Assembly: GCF_021365465.1 (NCBI RefSeq)
Contig: NZ_CP089932.1
Location: 186,001-250,000, forward strand
Direction of reading: 5' to 3'
From: Erwinia tracheiphila
GTDB lineage: Bacteria > Pseudomonadota > Gammaproteobacteria > Enterobacterales > Enterobacteriaceae
Length of the DNA: 64,000 nt
Below, one piece after another: positions 1 through 8,981 of this stretch (its first letter is position 1; each line of letters opens with the position of its first letter). A program made the translations under genes and the position numbers. The notes below the pieces were generated by a model. It saw only the letters and a program-made list of their open reading frames with translations, had not been told where the DNA came from and made no database searches.

Positions 1-1
1 A

Positions 2-445
2 CAAGAGTATAAAGAAAGCGATGGCAATCCTGAGATAAAAGGTGCCAGGAGGCAATTTCATCAAGAAATTCTTTCCGGCGAAAATATGGCGGCAATCAGA
101 AATTCAGCGGTTGTCATGGCGAATCCCACACATATTGCGGTTGCTATCTATTTCAACCCTGAAATGGCCTCTCTGCCTTTCATTGCCCTTCGCGTCAGTA
201 ATATGAAGGCACAGGCGGCAATTGCTTATGCGGAGAAAATTGGCGTACCGGTTGTCCGCTATGTCCCACTGGCCCGCAAACTTTACCGAACATATCGACA
301 GTACAGTTTTATTTCAATTGATGATGATGTGCTTATGGAGGTGATGGATGTGCTTATCTGGCTGCGTCAGGTCGAAATGTCAGGCGTGCCTTCAGTACAG
401 GACAGGGGGGAAGAGCCGGAGAAAGGTTCCGACTCACAACCATGA
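2..445 (+). CDS. spaS: SpaS/EscU-family T3SS export switch protein, 3' end only
   Basis: C-terminal cytoplasmic part of the inner-membrane export-apparatus protein that switches type III secretion from needle to translocator/effector substrates by autocleavage. Reading in frame from base 2 gives 147 residues before the stop; the gene start and membrane segments lie left of the window. The diagnostic NPTH self-cleavage motif is encoded at 122-133 within the context MANPTHIAVAIYF, followed by the family pattern AYAEKIGVPVVRYVPLARKLY. The residues before NPTH (EYKESDGNPEIKG) also match SpaS. The sequence is closer to SPI-1 SpaS than to flagellar FlhB, and the sicA-sipBCD genes directly downstream agree. 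The NPTH is intact, so switching should work. The 134-base gap to the next gene probably holds a separate promoter for the translocator operon. Confidence 0.93.
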   Translation, partial: QEYKESDGNPEIKGARRQFHQEILSGENMAAIRNSAVVMANPTHIAVAIYFNPEMASLPFIALRVSNMKAQAAIAYAEKIGVPVVRYVPLARKLYRTYRQYSFISIDDDVLMEVMDVLIWLRQVEMSGVPSVQDRGEEPEKGSDSQP

Positions 446-506
446 TGCTTATCAGACCACTACGGTTTTTTTGTATTACCCCTGGTGAAGACACGATATT
501 ATGCAG

Positions 507-535
507 TTGACTTTACTGACTGCATTGCAATTAAG
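507..535 (+). promoter_or_regulatory. candidate promoter of the sicA-sip operon
   Basis: In the gap before sicA there is TTGACT (507-512) and, 17 bases on, ATTAAG (530-535), a good -35 with a poor -10. A weak -10 would fit an activator-dependent promoter; in Salmonella the sicA promoter needs the AraC-type InvF with SicA. A 7-bp inverted repeat ATGCAGT/ACTGCAT overlaps the -35. Placement is by eye only. Confidence 0.3.
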
Positions 536-579
536 GTACGTTAATTAGCGTATTTAACTGGTAATGTTCGAGGTAAAAA

Positions 580-1116
580 ATGGTAAAAGAAAGAGATAAA
601 AGTACCCATGAGGAAGATGAAGAAATATCGCAGAAGTTAAGTGAGGAATATTCGGACGCATTGCTTGATGCCATTCAAAATGGTGCCTCCTTAAAAGATG
701 TGCAAGGCATCACTGACCAGACTATGCAGGGTGTTTATAGCCTGGCATATGATTTTTATAGCCATGGTAAACTAAATGATGCTGAATCTCTTTTCCGTTT
801 TCTGTGTGTTTATGATTTTCACAACCCTGAATATGCAATGGGGCTGGCGGCAGTTTATCAGTTAAAAAAGAATTATCATAAGGCGATTGATTTTTATGCG
901 CTCGCCTATTCTCAGGCAAAAGATGACTATCGACCCATGTTTTATGCAGGCCAATGTAATTTGATGCTACGCCGTGGAGTACAGGCTAAGAGATGTTTCG
1001 AGATTGTTGCCAATAGATGTGACGATGCCTTTTTAAAGAAAAAAGCGGAAGTTTATCTCTCAGAGCTTCAGGAAATAAATATAAAGGGTGATGAGGATAC
1101 TCCAGGGGACGATTAA
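580..1116 (+). CDS. sicA: SicA/IpgC-class tetratricopeptide chaperone of the translocators
   Basis: Class II T3SS chaperone, 178 residues (SicA is about 165), expected to hold SipB and SipC in the cytoplasm until export and, in Salmonella, to co-activate InvF. The central part follows SicA closely: ASLKDVQGI, then DAESLFRFLCVYDFHNPEY, GLAAVYQLKKNYHKAIDFY and DDYRPMFYAGQCNLMLR, which are the three TPR helical pairs (about residues 50-145). The N-terminal 20 residues and the C-terminal tail are acidic and lysine-rich and lack clear counterparts. Start ATG is supported by GAGG about 10 bases upstream. Only 14 bases separate its stop from sipB, indicating co-translation. Confidence 0.92.
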   Translation: MVKERDKSTHEEDEEISQKLSEEYSDALLDAIQNGASLKDVQGITDQTMQGVYSLAYDFYSHGKLNDAESLFRFLCVYDFHNPEYAMGLAAVYQLKKNYHKAIDFYALAYSQAKDDYRPMFYAGQCNLMLRRGVQAKRCFEIVANRCDDAFLKKKAEVYLSELQEINIKGDEDTPGDD

Positions 1117-1130
1117 ATTCAGGAATCATT

Positions 1131-3002
1131 ATGGAAATTAAAAGCAAAGAATTGAACTGGCTTGAACAGCTTACAGTGGCCTCAGAGGAAGTGAGCAATG
1201 ATGAGTTAAAAAAGCAGTCCAATCAGGCAAAGCGAATTGCTAATACTGCGTTTAAAAATCACACTCATGCTGAAGCTGTTAAGGATGCGTTGAATGTATT
1301 GCAACCCCAGGAGCTGCTGTATATTTTGAAAAACACGCAATCTGCGTTAGTGGGAATGGGAGGCAGTGTTAGTTTTGAGCAGCAGGACGCTCCCCAGCTG
1401 CAAAAGCCACAGCCTGCATTGGCTACCGCAAGAAATATCGGCACGGATACAGGCACCAGCAAATCTTCATTAACTGCGAACGCGCAGTTTATTGAACTGA
1501 TAGGCCGAGTGATTGAGCTTAACCAGCAGGGATCTGTGCAAAATCAGATCGCGAAGCTTAACATGTTTAATGCCATATTTTCAGGAACCGTAACGCAATT
1601 CAATGAATTAGCTGAAGAACTCACTAGTTTGGGGCAGGCATATGCTAATTTGCAGGACACCTACGACGCTTCATCGGAAAAATCAACAGCATTAAAAAAT
1701 GAGTTAACCAATGCGCAAAACAAACTTAAAGAAAAGCAGAATGTGTTAAAAAAGCTGGAAGCACAAGCGACCAAATATAATCCGGTCCCTGCGTCGCTAC
1801 AACAGCAAATTTCTGAAGCTAAAAATGCGGTTACCGTGGCGGCGGCGGCGGTCACTGATGCAGAGAAAAAATATACTAATTATGTGACAGGTCCATTAAA
1901 CCATGCTGAAGCCGCCATGAACCAGGCCAAAATAGCACTCAATGAGGCTATCAGTCGCTCACGGGCTTTACTTCAGGGGCTGCCAGCTCAGATGGTAAAT
2001 ACGGTTGAGGCGCATCGTCAGGAACAAAGTGAAAATAATCTTACACTGGAGTTTCTTATGGCATTAATGCATCAACTCATTGCACAAACGACAAATAAAG
2101 AATTGAGTGCGGCAGCAAAACTTAAGCAGGATCTGGCTGAAGCCTCAGTAAGAAGTGCTGAAAAGAAAGATATTGAATATAAAGAGCAGGTACGCAAAGC
2201 GGAAGAAATGCAAAAAACGATGTCCTGTGTGGGCAAAATTTTGGGTTGGATTATTACCACCGTGAGCTTTGCCGCAGCGATATTTACCGGCGGGGCATCG
2301 CTGGCAATTGCAGCAGTTGGGCTGGCCCTTGCTCTGGCTGATGAAATTCACCAGGCGGTGACGGGAGTGTCATTTATGCAGCAGGCTATGCAGCCAATAT
2401 TAGAAAAAGTTGTTTTGCCCTTAATGAATTTTATCGCGCAACAAATCAGTCTGGTGCTTGTTAAGGTCGGTGTAGATAAGGAAATAGCCGATCGCGTGGG
2501 GCAGATAATGGGTGCCATTTATGCCGCCGCCGCCATGATCGCAGCAATGGTTGTTGCTGGAGCCGTTGTCGGTAAAGTGGCGGCTGTAGTGGGAAGAAAA
2601 ATGATGAACAATATTGTGGGTCAGACAGTAAAACGCATGATGCAAAATATCAGTAAGAAATTGATGTCATCGTTAAATAATAGTTCAACCAAATTTGCAC
2701 AGTCTCTAAACAGGGTGAACAGAGCAATAAACGTTATGTCATTTGCTAATGAGGGAATTTCTGTTGGATTGAATATAAGCACCAGCATTATGATGGTCGA
2801 TGCCGAAAAAATTAAGGCGGCTTTAATCAAACTCATGACCATGCAGGAAATTCTGGACAAATTTCTAGAGAATATTATTGATACATTTTCTAAGAAAATA
2901 GAGTTATTAAATAAAACCTTTGAAAACTTAACTGATACGCTTAAACAACAGGCGAAAACAGGGAAGTTTATTGCCAATAGAATAGGTATAGTAGCGGTTT
3001 AA
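1131..3002 (+). CDS. sipB: SipB/IpaB-family T3SS translocator (hydrophobic pore protein)
   Basis: Major hydrophobic translocon subunit, 623 residues (SipB 593), predicted to insert into the host membrane and form the pore with SipC. Visible architecture: an N-terminal chaperone-binding/polar region, a coiled-coil stretch about 165-270 rich in Lys, Glu and Gln (SSEKSTALKNELTNAQNK), a first hydrophobic helical pair about 370-410 (GWIITTVSFAAAIFTGGASL) and a second hydrophobic segment about 455-490 (GAIYAAAAMIAAMVVAGAVV), then an amphipathic C-terminus. This two-hydrophobic-region layout is that of SipB/IpaB. It lies between sicA and sipC as in SPI-1. No frameshift is seen. Confidence 0.92.
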   Translation: MEIKSKELNWLEQLTVASEEVSNDELKKQSNQAKRIANTAFKNHTHAEAVKDALNVLQPQELLYILKNTQSALVGMGGSVSFEQQDAPQLQKPQPALATARNIGTDTGTSKSSLTANAQFIELIGRVIELNQQGSVQNQIAKLNMFNAIFSGTVTQFNELAEELTSLGQAYANLQDTYDASSEKSTALKNELTNAQNKLKEKQNVLKKLEAQATKYNPVPASLQQQISEAKNAVTVAAAAVTDAEKKYTNYVTGPLNHAEAAMNQAKIALNEAISRSRALLQGLPAQMVNTVEAHRQEQSENNLTLEFLMALMHQLIAQTTNKELSAAAKLKQDLAEASVRSAEKKDIEYKEQVRKAEEMQKTMSCVGKILGWIITTVSFAAAIFTGGASLAIAAVGLALALADEIHQAVTGVSFMQQAMQPILEKVVLPLMNFIAQQISLVLVKVGVDKEIADRVGQIMGAIYAAAAMIAAMVVAGAVVGKVAAVVGRKMMNNIVGQTVKRMMQNISKKLMSSLNNSSTKFAQSLNRVNRAINVMSFANEGISVGLNISTSIMMVDAEKIKAALIKLMTMQEILDKFLENIIDTFSKKIELLNKTFENLTDTLKQQAKTGKFIANRIGIVAV

Positions 3003-3036
3003 ACTTTATCAACTAATTAACAGGAGTATTAATATT

Positions 3037-4242
3037 ATGGCAGATCTGGCAATTAATCACTTGTCATTACAGCGTATTTATCAGTCACAATCCGCAACCA
3101 TTAACGACACAGCCGCCAAAAATGAGCACCTGGTTGGGCAAGGTGAAGAAGCAAAAAGCTTCGCAACATTGGCTTTTCAACCCGGTATTATCGCTAACTT
3201 GCTGAATGGGCAAAGTGTGATGATTGGTAACGATGGAACAAAGCCAGTATTGAATGAATATGCTGATAGCAAGATAAAATTTTCAGCCGATCAAAGTAAG
3301 CAGGTGGTCGCCATGACCACAACGGCGCTGTCCACTCCTGATGTAGATCAGCTGGAGCGAATTGCTGCTTCTGCCTCCTCACTGATTGCAACGCAGATTA
3401 ATACCACCGCAGTAAATGTAAAAGATCAGCAGGCTATAAACGATGCTGCTGCATATGTTGGTTCAGTTGCAGCCGCCGACGTTCAGAAAACAAAAGGCAG
3501 CACACCAAAATTATTCAGCGATATGACCCTTGTTCATATGTCCAACGATATGGCCACTTCTGCAGCACTGGCCGACAAGCTTATGAATACTATGGTTGCA
3601 AACGCCGGACAGCGCATGGCTTCAGCTGCTGAACGTGCAGGCAATCACAATGTAGGTGCAGCGCAGGCACGTATGGCAGGTGCCATTACCTCGGGTGCGA
3701 TAAGCCTGGCAGGCAATGGTATTAGTACAGCACGCAACAATAAGGCACTTAAGTCTGAGTCTAACTCGATAAAAAATAATTTGGGTGTAGCAAATAAACT
3801 CGAATCCAACCTGCATCAAAACCAAAATTTAATTAAACAGACTAATTTTGATTTGATGCAGAAGGGGAAAAGCGTTAAAAGTGAAGTCACTAACGTTATG
3901 TCCAGGCATGATAGTAAAGCTATGGCCAATGTTGCCCAACTTCGTGATAATCATAGTATCATACAAAATAAAACTCAGACTGTTCGTCAACAGTCAGAAT
4001 ATGGTCACCAGGTTACCAACCTAACTCAGAATATGGCTAACAGTACTTTTGAAACTGAGGCTACCCAGAAAAATAAACAAGCTGATATGGCTCGTGCTGA
4101 CCAGTCGGTAAATAGTGAAATTTCTAACGCACAGCAGCAGGCATCTAAGAAAGCGAGTGATACGGTTAATGCATTAAATCAGGTTATTGATCAAATTATG
4201 CAAACCAATAACCGCGCGGTATCCACTGCTGCCTCCGCTTAA
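3037..4242 (+). CDS. sipC: SipC/IpaC-family T3SS translocator
   Basis: Second translocon subunit, 401 residues (SipC 409). In the family this protein joins SipB in the pore and its C-terminal part can bind and bundle actin. The central region has one weakly hydrophobic alanine/glycine segment (AGAITSGAISLAGNGIS, about 215-235), the N-terminal half is Ala/Thr/Ser-rich, and the C-terminal half is a long polar helical region rich in Asn, Gln and Ser (about 240-390). Start has GGAG 8-10 bases upstream. Assignment rests on order (between sipB and sipD), length and composition more than on motif identity; whether the actin-binding activity is kept cannot be judged here. Confidence 0.85.
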   Translation: MADLAINHLSLQRIYQSQSATINDTAAKNEHLVGQGEEAKSFATLAFQPGIIANLLNGQSVMIGNDGTKPVLNEYADSKIKFSADQSKQVVAMTTTALSTPDVDQLERIAASASSLIATQINTTAVNVKDQQAINDAAAYVGSVAAADVQKTKGSTPKLFSDMTLVHMSNDMATSAALADKLMNTMVANAGQRMASAAERAGNHNVGAAQARMAGAITSGAISLAGNGISTARNNKALKSESNSIKNNLGVANKLESNLHQNQNLIKQTNFDLMQKGKSVKSEVTNVMSRHDSKAMANVAQLRDNHSIIQNKTQTVRQQSEYGHQVTNLTQNMANSTFETEATQKNKQADMARADQSVNSEISNAQQQASKKASDTVNALNQVIDQIMQTNNRAVSTAASA

Positions 4243-4270
4243 TGAGTCAGATGAATATAAGATGATTTCT

Positions 4271-4300
4271 CGGCAGAGAAAATTTCTCTGCCGGCCTTTT
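4271..4300 (+). terminator. hairpin between sipC and sipD (attenuator-like)
   Basis: CGGCAGAGAAA (4271-4281) and TTTCTCTGCCG (4283-4293) are perfect inverted repeats; practical stem CGGCAGAG/CTCTGCCG with a 7-base loop, followed by GCCTTTT. It lies in the 70-base sipC-sipD gap, directly upstream of the sipD ribosome binding site. It could terminate part of the transcripts or protect the upstream mRNA 3' end. Confidence 0.6.
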
Positions 4301-4312
4301 GGAGGACAACAG

Positions 4313-5491
4313 ATGACCGAGTTAAATAATAGTGTAAAGATTAAAATGCCGAATATTTTTGCAATGCAAACGGGTGAGGATAAAACAATGCTATCCAGTT
4401 CCACAGAGCAAGCCCACGCAGCAAAAAGAACACAAACTGATAATAATTATGACACTGTGAAACCTGATCTAAACCCATCCTGGGTGGTGAAGTTTTTTCT
4501 GGCGATGGCACCTGCTGAAAAAAAAGGAAACTATACTTTTTCAGATACTCATGAAAAGATGCAAAAATTGGATTTTCTCCTGTCTGAAATTGATATAAAA
4601 AATGACAGCATCCCAGAAAAAAAAATTGACGAAAAGTTAGAAAATATTGCCAGGGCCTATCAGTGTGCCACATCTTCAGGTGTGGATGCTTCAGAGCTGA
4701 TAACGAACCAGGAAAACATTTTTAGCTCCTTTGTCGATTCAATTGATGAGCTAAAAAATACCGTTCGCGATCAATCTTTAACAGTTGAAAAAGATTTTTC
4801 ACACATAAAGTCAGAACTTCTGCAGGCACGTAGCAATAATAGCCATGCAGAATTAGCTGACGGTATTTCCAATATAATAGACAGTATTAAAGAAAACTAC
4901 CTCGATCAGTATACCTACTTGATGAAGCTTGACACCGATCTTTATCAGGCCTATAACGAGATAATTCTTGCTGCTTCTGCTCAGGCAGTTAGCGGAGGAA
5001 GTGATGGCAACGAAGTCCGGTTCAATGGCCCAGTAATGCTAGCGGCTTATGAAAAATTCCAAAAAAAAATTGAAGCGCTGGAACGAGATCTGGGTCACGT
5101 CAATGGTTGGGATACAATGGATGCGGCCGCAAGAGAAAATGCGAAAACGTTATTGGCACCCGCCTTTAACGTCGATGATGCGGGGAAAATAACTTTTAAT
5201 CTCGGTCAATACGATAGTTCGCCAAAGTATCCAAATGGAATAACCTTTACTCCAGCCTTCTCAACCTTATGGCCTGCAAGTGCATCGAGTAAAAATATAC
5301 CCACGACTTCCTATCAGGCCTGGCTGGCTGCTTTTAATTCTGTTGGTACGGCCCTACAAAGTAATATGCAGGCTTTTTCACAGCGCTACAGTCAGGCTGT
5401 TAGCACATTTAATAATCTGTCTGGCTTAATGGTTAATAATGTTAGTACTTTAGCTGATAGTATCAAGGAATTTTTGAGGAATTTGTCTTGA
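4313..5491 (+). CDS. sipD: SipD/IpaD-family T3SS needle-tip protein
   Basis: Hydrophilic needle-tip protein, 392 residues from the chosen start (SipD 343, IpaD 332), expected to cap the needle and control insertion of SipB/SipC. An upstream in-frame extension overlapping sipC is possible, but GGAGGACAACAG sits just before ATG 4313, making that the likely start. The C-terminal region has the helical pattern of the family (SQAVSTFNNLSGLMVNNVSTLADSIKEFL in pieces), and there are no membrane segments or signal peptide. The N-terminal 80 residues are polar and variable, as is common where the self-chaperoning hairpin lies. Assignment is from order in the operon, size and the C-terminal helix. Confidence 0.83.
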   Translation: MTELNNSVKIKMPNIFAMQTGEDKTMLSSSTEQAHAAKRTQTDNNYDTVKPDLNPSWVVKFFLAMAPAEKKGNYTFSDTHEKMQKLDFLLSEIDIKNDSIPEKKIDEKLENIARAYQCATSSGVDASELITNQENIFSSFVDSIDELKNTVRDQSLTVEKDFSHIKSELLQARSNNSHAELADGISNIIDSIKENYLDQYTYLMKLDTDLYQAYNEIILAASAQAVSGGSDGNEVRFNGPVMLAAYEKFQKKIEALERDLGHVNGWDTMDAAARENAKTLLAPAFNVDDAGKITFNLGQYDSSPKYPNGITFTPAFSTLWPASASSKNIPTTSYQAWLAAFNSVGTALQSNMQAFSQRYSQAVSTFNNLSGLMVNNVSTLADSIKEFLRNLS

Positions 5492-5689
5492 TTCTTTGTA
5501 ATTTCATTTTTAACAGTCCTGTGGATTCTTACTTTAATCAAGTGGATATCAAAAGTATTGCACATAAGTAATTATTTATAGCGCATCCTGATAAAATATA
5601 TTTTCATATTGACACCATTTTAAAGTTATCTGACTGACGCAGGTTTTCAGGCTGCTTTGCGGTCAGAAAATTTCTCAAGGGGATTATTT

Positions 5690-8600
5690 ATGGTAAATGT
5701 CCAGTCTAAGTGCGGCTACAATCTTAATGATGTTTTAACATCGCATAAAACAAGAATGGAAGACCATTCTTACACGTCAAAGTTATCGAGTTCAATCAAA
5801 AAAACTGAAGAGACTTCGAACTGCTTTAAGAAATTTAAAGATAATCCTGATCTGAAAAATACGTCATCTTTACTTGAAAAAACTTTTTCATTGAGTGTTC
5901 CGAAGGAATATCAAGAATTATATATTGCAAGCCCGAATGGTGGCCTTAAATTTCTAATGAGTTTAGTCGGTATAGGTCAGGAGATAACAGGACGCAATGT
6001 AGATTCTTATGAAGATAATAAAAATTATAAACGTATTTGCAAGTTAGTGCTTGGAAATAACTTATCAGAACTTGATGATTGTCGAAATAGGGGTAAAAAT
6101 TTAAAAGAATTAAAAGCTCTTAAGCAATTGGTTGAAACTTATGCTAAAGTTGGCTTGGACTTTTACACAGATCATATATTACTTGCTTGCAAGGAAACCT
6201 GGAAGCAGCATCATGCAACACTTGATAATAGTATTTTAGATGATGTTAATAATCGTCACAATGCCAGTCTGGACTCGCCGATAACGGCCATTGAAAAAAA
6301 ATATCAAAACCTGATAGATAATATTTTTGGTCAAAAAAGTTTTTCTGTTCTTAATCAAGATGCGGAATTTATTTTAAGTGACATCGAAGCCATTCCTAGA
6401 ACATTAAAGCCCAACGATGCCAGCGATGTTCCGGATCAGGATCCGGTATCGGATAAAAATAAGCCTCAGGCAGATAGCACCCCGCATGCACAGGATCAGG
6501 ATAAGTCTGTTTTGTTAAAAACTGACGATGGCAAAATTAATATCAATATTACTAATAATGCGGGTAACAATTCTGATAGCAGCAAAACAGAGTTGAAAGC
6601 AGACTCCCTGAACGATTCTGCTATAGGCCGAAATATTAATGATGTTCTTTACGAAGCCATTAAGTCAAATTCACCGCAGGAAGTGGTATTCAGGTTGATC
6701 GATTTAGCGAGAATGCACCTGCTGAACGGTAAGGGTAATGAAAATCTATTATCCAGTATTGAAAGTGTGACTAATTCTTCTGCTTTCCAGACCACCGGAC
6801 AGACTGGGAATGATGAAGCTGATGATGGTTATTTGTCTGATTCTTCCAATACCGCGCTTTCGGCGAATCTGTTAGATACCCGTGCGGGAGACAGGCGCAG
6901 CAGCAGTGCTGGTGAGTTGGCCCCTGCGGTTGATGGCGTCGCGGCCGCCCGTATGCGTAGCCTGACGGGTAACTCTTCTGCTTTCCAGACCGCCGGACAG
7001 ACTGGGAATGATGAAGCTGATGATGGTTATTTATCTGATTCTTCCGATACCGCGCTTTCGGCGAACCTGTTAGATGCCCGTACAGGAGACAGGCGCAGCA
7101 GCGGCCCTGCTGGTGACATCACTGCCCGTACGGATTCTCCAACAGAGAATATTTCTGTGAATAAGCCAGTTTCGGACAGAGTCAAAAATCTCGCAGAATG
7201 GGTTGGTACGGATGGCAACTGGTCTGATAATGCAGGTGATTTTGCTCCACAAATATTACCACTGTTATATCCAGATGTAAGTTTACATATTATTGATGGC
7301 AGTAATAATACACTGTTCAAGTCTGACAATTATGATTTATCTAAGCAAAAGAACGTTGTTCAATTGCATAATGAACATTATTTGCCCGTTATCAACGGAG
7401 CGCTACAACCCGTGGCAAAAGATGGAAACTGTTTTTTCAACAGCTACCTTTTTGCGGGCACTGGAGCGCTTCCCAGCCACTCGGAGATGAGCACCCTCCG
7501 ACAGGAAGTGAAAAGTTATATTCTTGCTAATCCCACTGATTTCGAAAACTTTATTACTGATGAATTGGCTAATGAGAACTCAGCCACGGAATCGGTATCC
7601 GGTCTGACGCCTGATAACAATCGCACTAGTTCTACACTGCCAGGCACGGCGGGCGGAATCGTCAGGCCGGTTCAGGCACGTATGGTGAGAGGGGTGCAGA
7701 GTGCCACTTCAACGTCGGTTAACAGTGTTGAGTCGGGCGCGGCGGAACAGGTTAAGGGCGGCGTGTTGAACACTAAGTTGCTGCTGTCAGAAAATGCAAT
7801 TCGGAATAATGATGTTGCGCTTCAGCCTGAACGGGCAGGTGGTGGGCCGGATCTGGTGGTGCCAGTTGGCCAGTCTGCTACCAGTATGGGTGCGTTGTCC
7901 CAAAAGGGCGACAACGACCTTTTGGGTAGTAATGTTAACGCGGCGGATTCAACGAGCGAGTTAGCAACAAAACTTAAAGCCCAGCGTGACGTGATCTTCG
8001 CCCGGGCTAAGGAGAAAAATGACCGTGACACCAGCTCGCAGGATAGTGCCGGAGAAAGGGCAAATTTACCCCGGCAGCAGAGCGGGCAGGTAAGTTCAGC
8101 GAATACGGGCGGGCTTTCAGGACAGGGTAATGTTCAGGCAGGGGCAGCAAATAGAGCGGCTCAGGATAAGCAGGCTGCCACGTCGGCTGCTGTGCCGGGC
8201 TTACGCTCGGGAAAGAGTAATAACAACGCTGGCAGCAAGCAGGTTAACACGCCAAATTTTATGGATGAGTTAAACGCGGCACTAAAAGCCCGGCGTGACT
8301 CCCTCTCTGCCCAGGCTGAGGAGGCAAATAACCGGAGCACCAGCTCGCAGGATAGTGCCGGAGAAAGGGTAAATTTACCCCGGCAGCAGAGCGGGCAGGT
8401 AAGTTCAGCGAATACGGGCGGGCTTTCAGGACAGGGTAATGTTCAGGCAGGGGCAGCAAACAGAGCGGCTCAGGATAAGCAGGCTGCCACGTCGGCTGCT
8501 GTGCCGGGCTTACGCTCGGGAAAGAGTAATAACAACGCTGGCAGCAAGAACGTTAACGCGGCGGATTCAACGAGCGAGTTAGCAACAAAACTTAAAGCCC

Positions 8601-8923
8601 AGCGTGACGTGATCTTCGCCCGGGTTAAGGAGAAAAATGACCGTGACACCAGCTCGCAGGATAGTGCCGGAGAAAGCGCAGGTTCACCCCGGCAGCAGGG
8701 TGCACAGATACATTCAACGGACACCAACGTTCTGCCTTCAGAAAAATCTACAAATGCAAGAGGTTTAGTCACCAGCTGGCCGAAGCCAGATAATTTCGTC
8801 AGCAAAGCCCGTGCTCCTGAAAAGGTTTTAACAAAAATCTATACGGGTCAGAACGCTAACAAAGCCCTCGAGGCTGAACGCACTGAATTGGAGAACGCCT
8901 TTATTGCGCGGAACCTCCAGTGA
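5690..8923 (+). CDS. large repeat-containing putative T3SS effector with permuted OTU-like protease domain
   Basis: 1077 residues; start ATG 5690 is chosen for AAGGGG 8 bases upstream. It occupies the sipA position between sipD and iacP, but I see no SipA similarity. Around residues 505-620 there is an OTU-type deubiquitinase signature in unusual order: a Trp/Asn-rich strand region (GTDGNWSDNAGDFAP), a histidine motif VVQLHNEHYLPV (His563), then KDGNCFFNSYL (Asp578, Cys581) followed by LRQEVKSYILANPTDFENFI. In ordinary OTUs the DGNC motif comes first and the HY motif last, so this reads as a circular permutation. N-terminal about 200 residues are helical and polar (possible secretion/chaperone part). 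The rest is Ser/Gly/Ala/Gln-rich low complexity with two sets of internal repeats. Likely role: an injected protease acting on host ubiquitin; this is inference from motifs and context. Confidence 0.7.
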   Translation: MVNVQSKCGYNLNDVLTSHKTRMEDHSYTSKLSSSIKKTEETSNCFKKFKDNPDLKNTSSLLEKTFSLSVPKEYQELYIASPNGGLKFLMSLVGIGQEITGRNVDSYEDNKNYKRICKLVLGNNLSELDDCRNRGKNLKELKALKQLVETYAKVGLDFYTDHILLACKETWKQHHATLDNSILDDVNNRHNASLDSPITAIEKKYQNLIDNIFGQKSFSVLNQDAEFILSDIEAIPRTLKPNDASDVPDQDPVSDKNKPQADSTPHAQDQDKSVLLKTDDGKININITNNAGNNSDSSKTELKADSLNDSAIGRNINDVLYEAIKSNSPQEVVFRLIDLARMHLLNGKGNENLLSSIESVTNSSAFQTTGQTGNDEADDGYLSDSSNTALSANLLDTRAGDRRSSSAGELAPAVDGVAAARMRSLTGNSSAFQTAGQTGNDEADDGYLSDSSDTALSANLLDARTGDRRSSGPAGDITARTDSPTENISVNKPVSDRVKNLAEWVGTDGNWSDNAGDFAPQILPLLYPDVSLHIIDGSNNTLFKSDNYDLSKQKNVVQLHNEHYLPVINGALQPVAKDGNCFFNSYLFAGTGALPSHSEMSTLRQEVKSYILANPTDFENFITDELANENSATESVSGLTPDNNRTSSTLPGTAGGIVRPVQARMVRGVQSATSTSVNSVESGAAEQVKGGVLNTKLLLSENAIRNNDVALQPERAGGGPDLVVPVGQSATSMGALSQKGDNDLLGSNVNAADSTSELATKLKAQRDVIFARAKEKNDRDTSSQDSAGERANLPRQQSGQVSSANTGGLSGQGNVQAGAANRAAQDKQAATSAAVPGLRSGKSNNNAGSKQVNTPNFMDELNAALKARRDSLSAQAEEANNRSTSSQDSAGERVNLPRQQSGQVSSANTGGLSGQGNVQAGAANRAAQDKQAATSAAVPGLRSGKSNNNAGSKNVNAADSTSELATKLKAQRDVIFARVKEKNDRDTSSQDSAGESAGSPRQQGAQIHSTDTNVLPSEKSTNARGLVTSWPKPDNFVSKARAPEKVLTKIYTGQNANKALEAERTELENAFIARNLQ
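6773..7104 (+). repeat. 198-bp direct repeat inside the effector gene
   Basis: Bases 6773-6906 and 6971-7104 are near-identical (offset 198, i.e. 66 codons, in frame). Each encodes the acidic block GNDEADDGYLSDSS followed by a Leu-containing segment and GDRRSS. They precede the OTU-like part. Confidence 0.9.
7931..8700 (+). repeat. 309-bp tandem repeat, about 2.5 units, in the effector gene
   Basis: Unit starts at 7931, 8240 and 8549 (period 309 bp = 103 codons). The second halves of units 1 and 2 (about 8036-8239 and 8345-8548) are almost base-identical, while the first half of unit 2 differs and that of unit 3 matches unit 1. Encoded sequence is Ser/Gln/Ala/Gly-rich with a DTSSQDSAGE motif. 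In-frame period means copy-number change would alter length, not reading frame. Confidence 0.92.
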
Positions 8924-8981
8924 TGGCGCTTAAGCGTTAACTATTGTGGGCAACCCAGCAGGAGAAGATGACAGGAAATAT

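Noticed and set aside
7931..8700. CRISPR array
   Set aside because: Repeat unit of 309 bp is coding, in frame, and has no spacer-like unique segments of uniform size; the 15-bp repeats in vgrG are also coding.
5690..8923. SipA homologue
   Set aside because: Position matches, but no SipA-like sequence was seen; OTU motifs and repeats dominate.
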